Shown: positions 10,602 to 20,300 of the stretch, one piece after another | Layout: the number at the start of each line of letters is the position of its first letter | Numbering within the stretch: position 1 is the first letter of the stretch | DNA from: Acanthosepion esculentum | Lineage: Eukaryota; Mollusca; Cephalopoda; Sepiida; Sepiidae | Direction: 5' to 3' | Assembly (NCBI GenBank): GCA_964036315.1 | Contig: CAXIWW010000817.1 | Location: 5,925,501 to 5,989,500 of the forward strand | DNA length: 64,000 nt | Notes under the pieces: model-generated | Databases searched by the model: none | Told to the model about the DNA's origin: nothing | The model's input: the letters and a program-made list of their open reading frames with translations, nothing else | Program-made: the position numbers and the translations under genes

Positions 10602-13100
10602 TTAGTAATAAAAATATGTGTTTTCTTTCTTCCATTTAACCGTTCTACCGGACTTCGTTCTAGTTTCTGGTTTGTTATCATTAGTTTCTTCGGAACAAGA
10701 TAGGGAGTTATCCAAATCCGGTCTTGATCCAATGGAATCTTTTGATTTTATATTTTCAGAAATATATGCAGGTTTTAGTCTATCTATTGAAACATTACTA
10801 TGTACGTCATCCGATCTTTTAATAGTAAAATATTTTTCATGACGACTTAATACTTGGAATGGACCTGTGTATGGAGCTTCCAATGGCTTTCTCACTCTGT
10901 CTGTTCTTAGCCAGATACTTTTACATGTTTGTAAATCTTTTGGAATGTAAGAATTAGGTATTGTATGCAGGTGTCCCCTGGATAATTTGTCCATGTCAAA
11001 TTTTTGCATCTCGTCGGCTAGAATTTTAACGTGCGAGTTTGTCATTTCACTATTCTCGTTCTTGATAGAGTCAATTAACAATCGGGGGACTTGTGCATGA
11101 CTCCCTGTTACTGCAGTAAATGAAGAATAGTTTGATTCGTTAGGTGTTATCCTCATTCCCAAAAGGACGATAGGAAGAGCTGACAACCACGATTCTTTCC
11201 TGGCTATAATAGCCGTTTTTAAAGTTCTGTGTGCTCGCTCAACTAATCCATTCGTTTGCGGATGGTACGCCGTTGTTCGTAATCTGTGGAAGCCTATTAT
11301 TTTTGATAGTTCTGAGAATAATTCGGATTCAAATTGGCTTCCTCTGTCCGTAACGACATGAAGAGGAACCCCGAATCGGGAGATCCACAGATTGACAAAA
11401 GCCGTTGATATTGATTTTGCCGTAATTTCTGTTATTGGGCATGCTTCTATCCATCTCGTATTTCTATCAATGCATGTTAATAAATATCGATATGGTGAAA
11501 AATAAGGGTCAGTTTGGTTCTTTACTGGTGGTAAGGGACCGACAATATCCACATGCACCGTTTCAAAACGACTGGAAGGTAATTCAAATGGATTTACTTT
11601 GCTCTTTGTGTGTTTTATTATTTTTGCTTGTTGGCAGTGTTGGCATTCTGTGCACCAGGTTTTTATTGACTTGTCCATCTTCGGCCAATAGTATCTGGAT
11701 TTTATTATTTTTCTTGAAGATGTTATTCCTGGATGTGATAGATTATGCAGACTGTCAAATACCGATTTTCTGAGCTTTTCAGTCACAAAAGGTCGTGGAA
11801 AAGGTAATGTCGTGTCACATAATATGGTTTCATTTTGATTTATTGTGTATGGTTTCAGTTGATCTTTGAATGCCTGAATTTCATTGTCAGTAGCTTGATG
11901 CTTCACTATTTCTTGTAAGTCACATATATCAATAGTGATCGCGTTGACAGGTCGTGATAAACAATCAGCTACTATATTTTGTGAACCTCTTATATGTGAA
12001 ATGTCATTTACATATTCGCTGATAAAACAGAGGTGACGCTGTTGTCTATCTGATTTTAAGGAAGACTGGCTTTTAAAAGCACTGCAAAGTGGTTTGTGAT
12101 CCGTCAGTAACATTACATTTCTGCCTTCTATTAAATGTTTAAAATGGAGTACTGCTAGATAGGCAGCTAGTAGTTCTCTGTCAAAAGTAGAATATTTTTG
12201 TTGGGTTTGGGATAATTTCTTTGAAAAGAAACCTATGGGGATGGGTTGATTATCAATCATTTGATGAAGTGCTGCACCCACCGCATAATTCGAACTGTCT
12301 GTTACAAGTTGATAGTTGTTAGCTTTCGAGCTGGGGAAAGCCAAAACAGTTACATTTGATAAAGACTTTTTCATATTTTCGAAAGATTCAATTTCTTCCT
12401 TTGTTAGGGTTAATGACTTGGAATTTTGGTTTAAACGTATTTTTTCCGTGAGAGGTAGTATGATATCGCTGAAATTTGGTACAAGTTTTCTGTAAAAATT
12501 TGCCATTCCGATGAATCGGCGTAGTGATTTGGAATCGTTTGGTTGAGGAAATTCACTTAATTCATTCAACTTTTTAGCACTGGGTTTGAGACCACTAGCA
12601 GAAATGTGAAATCCTAAAAAGTCTAATTCATTAGCACTAAATATGCATTTGGAGAGACAAATTTTAAAATCGTACTCACTCAGTTTTTGTAGTACTAGGT
12701 CGATATGCTTGGAATGAGTTTCTTCATCTTCTGAGAATATAAGGATATCGTCGATATATACAAAGGTATAATCAGTATTACGAAAGATATTGTCCATCAT
12801 GCTCTGAAAAGTACATGATGCGTTCCGTAGTCCGAAAGGCATATAGTTATATTCAAATAACCCAAAAGGGGTAGAGATGGCTGTCTTGCAAACATCCTCC
12901 GGATGTACAGGTATCTGATGATAAGCAGACGACAGGTCTATCTTTGAAAAGAACTTCTTATTATGAAGCTTCGAAGACAAGGAATTTATATTTGGGACTT
13001 GATATCGATCGGCTTTTGTTATGGTATTTAAATGTCTGTAATCGCCAACAGGTCTATATGTGCCGTCTGACTTCGGTACCATATGTAAGGCTGAACTCCA
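10602..13100 (-). CDS. pol: Gypsy pol polyprotein, C-terminal part (RT, RNase H, integrase), 5' truncated
   Basis: These 832 codons ending in TAA carry the enzymes that copy the element's RNA into DNA and insert it into the genome. Residues are numbered from the W encoded at 13100-13098. Reverse transcriptase keeps motif A (KIDLSSAYHQ, catalytic D55) and the YIDD box (115-118, bases 12758-12747), but its first motif is gone. RNase H has the D268, E309, D334, D379 set (TDSS, DREL, TDHKPL, ADCLS). Integrase has the zinc module H452, H456, C483, C486, then the catalytic triad D518, D585, E621 with 35 residues between the last two. A GPF-type module (746-748) and a basic tail follow; no chromodomain is seen. 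A full gypsy pol would add protease and about 50 more RT residues. The open frame continues upstream for 53 codons into satellite A to an ATG at 13259; that part is satellite, not gypsy. The remnant has no intact start of its own and cannot make full-length RT, so it is non-autonomous, though the retained domains are undamaged. Confidence 0.95.
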   Translation of the reverse strand, partial: WSSALHMVPKSDGTYRPVGDYRHLNTITKADRYQVPNINSLSSKLHNKKFFSKIDLSSAYHQIPVHPEDVCKTAISTPFGLFEYNYMPFGLRNASCTFQSMMDNIFRNTDYTFVYIDDILIFSEDEETHSKHIDLVLQKLSEYDFKICLSKCIFSANELDFLGFHISASGLKPSAKKLNELSEFPQPNDSKSLRRFIGMANFYRKLVPNFSDIILPLTEKIRLNQNSKSLTLTKEEIESFENMKKSLSNVTVLAFPSSKANNYQLVTDSSNYAVGAALHQMIDNQPIPIGFFSKKLSQTQQKYSTFDRELLAAYLAVLHFKHLIEGRNVMLLTDHKPLCSAFKSQSSLKSDRQQRHLCFISEYVNDISHIRGSQNIVADCLSRPVNAITIDICDLQEIVKHQATDNEIQAFKDQLKPYTINQNETILCDTTLPFPRPFVTEKLRKSVFDSLHNLSHPGITSSRKIIKSRYYWPKMDKSIKTWCTECQHCQQAKIIKHTKSKVNPFELPSSRFETVHVDIVGPLPPVKNQTDPYFSPYRYLLTCIDRNTRWIEACPITEITAKSISTAFVNLWISRFGVPLHVVTDRGSQFESELFSELSKIIGFHRLRTTAYHPQTNGLVERAHRTLKTAIIARKESWLSALPIVLLGMRITPNESNYSSFTAVTGSHAQVPRLLIDSIKNENSEMTNSHVKILADEMQKFDMDKLSRGHLHTIPNSYIPKDLQTCKSIWLRTDRVRKPLEAPYTGPFQVLSRHEKYFTIKRSDDVHSNVSIDRLKPAYISENIKSKDSIGSRPDLDNSLSCSEETNDNKPETRTKSGRTVKWKKENTYFYY

Positions 13101-13105
13101 TACAT
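13101..13105. repeat. Target-site duplication, right copy (TACAT)
   Basis: TACAT directly follows the truncated end of the gypsy element and opens the resumed spacer (TACATGCTTATATAAAAAC, one base different from the usual TACATGTTTATATAAAAAC). It pairs with 9828-9832. Including the preceding A (13100 and 9827), a 6-bp match is also possible, so the exact boundary has a one-base ambiguity. Confidence 0.75.
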
Positions 13106-14330
13106 GCTTATATAAAAACTTGCGAACAACACCAGTTGATAGCAAAAGTGCCAAAAGCACCACAGCTGATAGCAAAAGTGCCAACAGCTGATAGCAAAAG
13201 TGCCAACAGCTGATAGCAAAATTGCCAACAGCTGATAGCAAAAGTGCCAACTGCACCACAGTGCCAACTAGTCCTAGGTATGACTATAAACTACATCTGA
13301 CAGCAAGGCTTCTGATCACAAAGGGTCACAGCTATGAGCAAATAGTGACCCCCACTAAAAAAAAAAACACTATGAAAGTAAAAAAATATATGTTTATATA
13401 AAAACTAGTGAACAACACCAGTTGATAGCAAAAGTGCCAACAGCACCACAGCTGATAGCAAAAGTGCCAACAGCTGATAGAAAAAGTGCCAACAGCTGAT
13501 AGCAAAAGTGCCAATAGCACCACAGTGCCAACTAGACCTAGGTATGACTATAAACTACATCTGACAGCAAGGATTCTGATCACAAAGGGTCCCAGCTATG
13601 AGCAAATAGTGACCCCCCACTAAAAAAAAACACTATGAAAGTATAAAAATACGTTTTTCTATAAAAACTTGCGAACAACACCAGTTGATAGCAAAAGTGC
13701 CAACTGCACCACAGCTGATAGCAAAGTGCCAACAGCTGATAGCAAAAGTGCCAACAGCTGATACCAAAAGTGACAAAAGCTGATAGCAAAAGTGCCAACA
13801 GCTGATAGCAAAAGTGCCAACAGCACCACAGTGCCAACTAGTCCTAGGTATGACTATAAACTACATCTGACAGCAAGGTTTCTGATCACAAAGTGTCCCA
13901 GCTATGAGCAAATAGTGACCCCCCAATAAAAAAAAATCACTATGAAAGTATAAAAATACATGTTTATATAAAAACTTTCGAACAACAACAGTTGATAGCA
14001 AAAGTGCCAACAGCTGATAGCAAAAGTTCCAACATCTGATAGCAAAAGTGACAACAGCTGATAGCAAAAGTGCCAACAGCACCACAGTGCCAACTAGTGT
14101 TCGGTATGACTATAAACTACATCTGACAGCAAGGCTTCTGATGACAAAGGGTCCCAGCTTTGAGCAAATAGTGACCCCCAACTAAAAAAAAAACTATGAA
14201 AGTATAAAAATACATGATTATATAAAAACTTGCGAACAACACCAGTTTATAGCAAAAGTGCCAACAGCATCACAGCTGATAGCAAAAGTGCCAACAGCTG
14301 ATAGCAAAAGTGCCAACTGCTGATAGAAAA
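13101..14330 (-). repeat. Satellite A, inverted block (right of the retrotransposon)
   Basis: Continuation of the 4673-9832 inverted array after the insertion. Unit borders (CCTAGGTATGAC or close variants) occur near 13271, 13540, 13845 and 14100; the last is degraded to GTTCGGTATGAC. The block ends at GCTGATAGAAAA near 14330, where orientation flips. Confidence 0.93.
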
Positions 14331-14344
14331 TTATTGCTATCAGC
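14319..14344. repeat. Inverted-repeat junction between satellite A blocks
   Basis: GCTGATAG (14319-14326) and CTATCAGC (14337-14344) are perfect reverse complements separated by 10 bases (AAAATTATTG). This is the centre of a much larger imperfect palindrome formed by the inverted array to the left and the forward array to the right. The centre falls inside a 22-mer, not at a unit border. Confidence 0.85.
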
Positions 14345-17300
14345 TGTGGTGCTGTTGGCACTTTTGCTATCAGCTGTGGTGCTGTTGGCACTTTTGCTAT
14401 CAACTGCTGTTGTTCGCTAGTTTTTATATAAACATGTATTTTTATACTAACATAGTGTTTTTTTTAGTGGGGGGTCACTAATTGGTCATAGCTGGGACCT
14501 TTTGTGATCAGAAGCCTTGCTGTCAGATGAAGTTTATAGTCATATCAAGGACTAGTTGGCACTGTGGTGCTGTTGGCACTTTTGTTATCAGCTGTTGGCA
14601 CTTTTGCTATCAGCTGTTGGCACTTTTGCTATCAACTGGTGTTGTTCGCATGTTTTTATAGAAACATGTATTTTTATACTTTCATAGAGTTTTTTTTTAG
14701 TGTGGGGTCACTATTTGCTCATAGCTGGGACCCTTTGTGATCAGAAGCCTTGCTGTCAGATGTAGTTCATAGTTATACCTAGGACTAGTTGGCACTGTGG
14801 TGCTGTTGGCACTTTTGCTATCAGCTGTTGGCACTTTTGCTATCAGCTTTTGGCTTTTTTGTTATCAGCTTTTGGCTTTTTTGTTATCAGCTACTGGCTC
14901 TTTTGCTATCAGCTGTTGGCACTTTTATTATAAGCTGTTGGCACTTTTGCTATCAGCTTTTGGCTCTTTTGCTATCAGCTTTTGGCTTTTTTGTTATCAG
15001 CTACTGGCTCTTTTGCTATCAGCTGTTGGCACTTTTGCTATCAGCTGTGGTGCTGTTGGCACTTTTGCTATCAACTGGTGTTGTTCGCAAGTTTTTATAT
15101 AAACATGTATTTTTATACTTTCATAGTTTTTTTTTAGTGGGGGGTCACTATTTGCTCATAACTGGGACCCTTTGTGATCAGAAGCCTTGCTGTCAGATGT
15201 AGTTTATAGTCATACCTAGAACTAGTTGGCACTGTGGTGCTGTTGGCACTTTTGCTATCAGCTGTTGGCACTTTTGCTATCAGCTGTTGGCACTTATGCT
15301 ATCAGCTGTGGTGCTGTTGGCACTTTTGTTATCAACTGGTGTTGTTCGCAAGTTTTTATATAAACATGTATTTTTATAATTTCATAGTGTTTTTTTTTAG
15401 TGGAGGGTCACTATTTGCTCATAGATGGGACCCTTTGTGATCAGAAGCCTTGCTGTCAGATGTAGTTTATAGTCATACCTAGGACTAGTTCGCAGTGTGG
15501 TGCTGTTGGCACTTTTGCTATAAGCTGTTGGCACTTTTGCTATGAGCTGTTGGCACTTTTGCTTTCAGCTGTGGTGCTGTTGGCACTTTTGCTATCAACT
15601 GGTGTGGTTCGCAATTTTTTATATAAACATATATTTTTATACTTTCATAGTGGTTTTTTTTAGTGCGTGGTCACTATATGTTCATAGCTGGGACCCTTTG
15701 TGGTCAGAAGCCTTGCTGTCAGATGTAGTTTATAGTCATACCTAGGACTAGTTGGCACTGTGGTGCTGTTGGCACTTTTGCTATCAGCTGTTGGCATTTT
15801 GCTATAGGCTGTTGGGTCTTTTGCTATCAGCTGTTGGCACTTTTGCTATCAGCTGTTGGCACTTTTGCTATCAGCTGTCGGCACTTTTGCTATCAGCTGT
15901 TGGCAATTTTGCTATCAGCTTTTGGCACTTTTGCTATCAGCTGTTGGCACTTTTGCTATCAGCTGTTGGCACTTTTGCTATGCGCTGTTGGCACTTTTGC
16001 TATCAGCTTTTGGCACTTTTGGTATCAGCAGTTGGCACTTTTGCTATCAGCCTTTGGCACTTTTGCTATCAGCTGTTGGCACTTTTGCTATCAGCTTTTG
16101 GCACTTTTGCTATCAGCTGTTGGCACTTTTGCTATCAGCTGTTGGCACTTTTGCTATCAGCTGTTGGAACATTTGCTATCAGCTGTGGTGCTGTTGGCAC
16201 TTTTGTTATCAACTGATGTTGTTCGCAAGTTTTTATATAAACATGTATTTTTATAATTTCATAGTGTTTTTTTTTTAGTGGGGGGTCACTATTTGCTCAT
16301 AGATGGGACCCTTTGTGATCAGAAGCCTTGCGGTCAGATGTAGTTTATAGTCATACCTAGGACTAGTTGGCACTGTGGTGCTGTTGGCATTTTTGCTATC
16401 AGCTGTTGGCACTTTTGCTATCAGCTGTTGGCACTTTTGCTATCAGCCTTTGGAACTTTTAGTATCAGCTGTTGGCACATTTGCTATCAGCTGTTGGCAC
16501 TTTTGCTATCAGCTGTGGTGCTGCTGGCACCTTTGCTATAAAATTGTGTGTTTCGCAAGTTTTTATATAAACATGTATTTTTATTTTTTCATAGTGTTTT
16601 TTATTTAGTGGGGGGTCACTATTTGCTCATAGCTGGGACCCTTTGTGATCAGAAGCTTTGCTGTCAGGTGTAGTTTATAGTCATACCTAGGACTAGTTGG
16701 CACTGTGGTGCTGTTGGCACTTTTGCTATCAGCTGTTGGCAGTTTTGCTATCAGCTGTTGGCACTTTTGCTATCAGCTGTTGGCACTTTTGCTATCAGCT
16801 TTTGGCACTTTTGGTATCAGCTGTTGGCACTTTTGCTATCAGCCTTTGGCACTTTTGCTATCAGCTGTTGGCACTTTTGCTATCAGCTTTTGGCTCTTTT
16901 GGTATAAGCTGTTTGCACATTTGCTATCAGCTGTTGGCACTTTTGCTATCATCTCTGGTGGTTTTGGCACTTTTGCTATCAACTGGTGTTGTTCGCAAGT
17001 TTTTATATAAACATGTATTTTTATAATTTCATAGTGTTTTTTTTTTAGTGGGGGGTCACTATTTGCTCATAGCTGGGACCCTTTGTGATCAGAAGCCTTG
17101 CTGTCAGATGTAGTTTATAGTCATACCTAGGACTAGTTGGCACCCGTGGTGCTGTTGGCACTTTTGCTATAAGCTGTTGGCACTTTTGCAATCAGCTGTT
17201 GGCACTTTTGCTATCAGCTGTTGGCACTTTTGCTATCAGCTCTTGGCACTTTTGCTATCAGCTGTGGTGCTGTTGGCACTTTTGCTATCAACTGGTGTTG

Positions 17301-20300
17301 TTCGCAAGTTTTTATATAAATATGTTTTTTTATACTTTCATAGTGTTTTTTTTTTTAGTGGGGGGTCACTATTTACTCATAGCTGGGACCATTTGTGATC
17401 AGAAGCCTAGCTGTCAGATGTAGTTTATAGTCATACCTAGGATTGTTGGCACTGTGGTGCTGTTGGCACTTTTCCTATCAGCTGTTGGCACGTTTGCTAT
17501 CAGCTTTTGGAACTTTTGGTATCAGCTGTTAGCACTTTTGCTATCAGCTGTTGGCACTTTTGCTATCAGCTGAGGTGCTGTTGGCACTTGTGCTATCAAC
17601 TGGTGTTGTTCGCATTTTTTTATTTAAACATGTATTTTTATACTTTCATAGTGTTTTTTTTTTTTTTAGTGGAGGTTAAGTATTTGCTCATACCTGGGAC
17701 CATTTGTCATCAGAAGCCTTGCTGTCAGATGTAGTTTATAGTCATACCTAGAACTAGTTGGCACTGTGGTGCTGTTGGCACTTTTGCTATCAGCTGTTGG
17801 CACTTTTGCTATCAGCTGTTGGCACATATGCTATCAGCTGTGGTGCTGTTGGCACTTTTGTTATCAACTGGTGTTGTTTGCAAGTTTTTATATAAACATG
17901 TATTTTTATAATTTCATAGTGTTTTTTTTTAGTGGGGGGTCACTATATGCTCAGAGCTGGAACCCTTTATGATCAGAAGCCTGGCTGTCAGATGTAGTTT
18001 ATAGTCATACCTAGGACTAGTTGGCACTGTGGTGCTGTTGGCATTTTTGCTATCAGTTGTTGGCACTTTTGCTATCAGCTGTTGGCACTTTTGCTATCAG
18101 CTGTTGGCACATTTGCTATCAGCTGGTTGCACTTTTGCTATCAGCTGTGGTGCTGTTGGCACATTTCCTATCAACTGGTGTTGTTCGCAAGTTTTTATAT
18201 AAACATGTATTTTTATACTTTCATAGTGTTTTTTTTTAGTGGGGGTCACTATTTGCTCATAGATGGGACCCTTTGTGATCAGAAGCCTTGCTGTCAGATG
18301 TAGTTTATATTCATACCTACGACTAGTTGGCACTGTGGTGCTGTTGGCACTTTTCCTATCAGCAGTTGGCACTTTGGTATCAGCTGTTGGCACTTTTGCT
18401 ATCAGCTGTTGGCACTTTTGCTATCAGCTGTTGGCACTTTTGCTATCAGCTGTTGGCACTTTTGCTATCAGCTTTTGGCACTTTTGGTATCATCTTTTGG
18501 CACTTTTGCTATCAGATGTTGGAACTTTTGCTATCAGCTGTTGGCACTTTTGCTATCAGCTGTTGGCACTTTTGCTATCAGCTGTGGTGCTGTTTGCACT
18601 TTTGCTATCAACTGGTGTTGTTCGCAAGTTTTTATATAACCATGTATTTTTATAATTTCATAGTGTTTTTTTTTTTAGTGGGGGGTCACTATTTGCTCAT
18701 AGCTGTGACCCTTTGTGATCAGAAGCCTTGCTGTCAGATGTAGTTTATAGTCATACCTAGGACTAGTTGGCACTGTGGTGGTGTTGGCACTTTTGCTATT
18801 AGCTGTTGGCACATTTGCTATCAGCTGTTGGCACTTTTGCTATCAGCTTTTGGCACTTTCGGTATCAGCATTTGGCGCTTTTGCTATCAGCTGTTGGCAC
18901 TTTTGCTATCAGCCGTTGGCACTTTTGCTATCAGCTGTTGGCACTTTTGGTATCATCTTTTGGCACTTTTGCTATCAGCTGTTGGCACTTTTGCTATCAG
19001 CTGTTGGCACTTTTGCTATCAGCTTTTGGCACTTTTGGTATCAGCTGTTGGCACTTTTGCTATCAGCTGTTGGCACTTTTGCTATCAGCTGTTGGCACTT
19101 TTGCTATCAGCTGTTGGCACTTTTGCTACCAGCTGTGGTGCTGTTGCCACTTTTGCTATCAACTGGTGTTGTTCGCATGTTTTTATATAAACATGTATTT
19201 TTATACTTTCATAGTGTTTTTTTTTTCGTGGGGTGTCACTATATGCTCATAGCTGGGACCCTTTGTGATCAGAAGCCTTGCTGTCAGGTGTAGTTTATAG
19301 TCATACCTAGGACTAGTTGGCACTGTGGTGCTGTTGGCACTTTTGCTATCAGCTGTTGGCACTTTTGCTATCAGCTGTTGGCACTTTTGCTATAAGCTGT
19401 TGGCACTTTTGCTATCAGCTTTTGGCACTTTTGGTATCAGCTGTTGGCACTTTTGCTATCAGCTGATGGCACTTTTGCTCTCAGCTGTTGGCGCATTTGC
19501 TATCAGCTTTTGGCACTTTTGCTATCAGCTGTTGGCACTTTTGCTATCAGCTGTTGGCACCTTTGGTATAATCTGTTGGCACTTTTGCTATCAGCTGTTG
19601 GCACATTTGCTATCAGCTGTTGGCACTTTTGCTATTAGCAGTTGGCACTTTTGCTATCAGCTTTCGGCACATTTGGTATCAGCTGTTGCCACTTTTGCTA
19701 TCAGCTGTTGGCACTTTTGCTATCAGCTGTTGGCACTTTTGCTATCAGCTTTTGGCACTTTTGGTATCAGCTGTTTGCACTTTGGCTATCAGCTGTTGGC
19801 ACTTTTGCTATCAGCTGTGGTGCTGTTGGCACTTTTGCTATCAGCTGTTGGCACTTTTGCTATCAGCTGCTGGCACTTTTGCTATCAGCTGTTGGCACTT
19901 TTGCTATCAGTTTTGGCACTTTTGCTATCAGCTGTTGGCACTTTTGCTATCAGCTGTTGGCACTTTTGCTATCAGTTTGGCACTTTAGGTATCAGCTGTT
20001 GGCACTTTTGCTATCAGCTTTTTGCAGTTTTTGTATCAGCTGTTGGCACTTTTGCTATCAGCTGTTGGCACTTTTGCTATCAGCTGTGGTGCTGTTGGCA
20101 CTTTTGCTATCAACTGGTGTTGTTCGCAAGTTTTTATATAAACATGTATTTTTATATTTTCATAGTGTTTTTTTTTTAATGGGCGGTAACTATTTGTTCA
20201 TAGCTGGGACCCTTTGTGATCAGAAGCCTTGATGTCAGATGTAGTTTATAGTCATACCTAGGACTAGTTGGCACTGTGGTGATGTTGGCACTTTTGCTAT

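Larger units (their letters stand above)
9834..13100 (-). mobile_element. 5'-truncated Ty3/gypsy LTR retrotransposon
   Basis: On the minus strand the element consists of a partial pol frame (13100-10602), an A-rich stretch (10601-10548) and a 714-bp terminal region read as the 3' LTR (10547-9834). The 5' LTR, primer-binding site, gag, protease and N-terminal part of reverse transcriptase are missing. Satellite A flanks both sides in the same orientation and the same spacer phase, with TACAT on each side, so this is one insertion into one satellite unit and not a satellite junction. The pol remnant has no stop or frameshift, which implies a young insertion. LTR elements do not normally insert 5'-truncated copies. 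Incomplete cDNA joined by end-joining, or later deletion up to the TACAT repeat, are possible explanations. Confidence 0.9.

Noticed and set aside
10333..10842. Plus-strand frames at 10333-10605 and 10618-10842
   Set aside because: The first lies in the LTR and ends in a poly-T run. The second is the antisense shadow of the pol C-terminus.
14119..14160. Hammerhead ribozyme core, as known in some trematode and amphibian satellites
   Set aside because: CTGATGA occurs only as a single variant near 14137, with no GAAAC partner or cleavage-site context. The satellite consensus has CTGATAG and cannot form the core.
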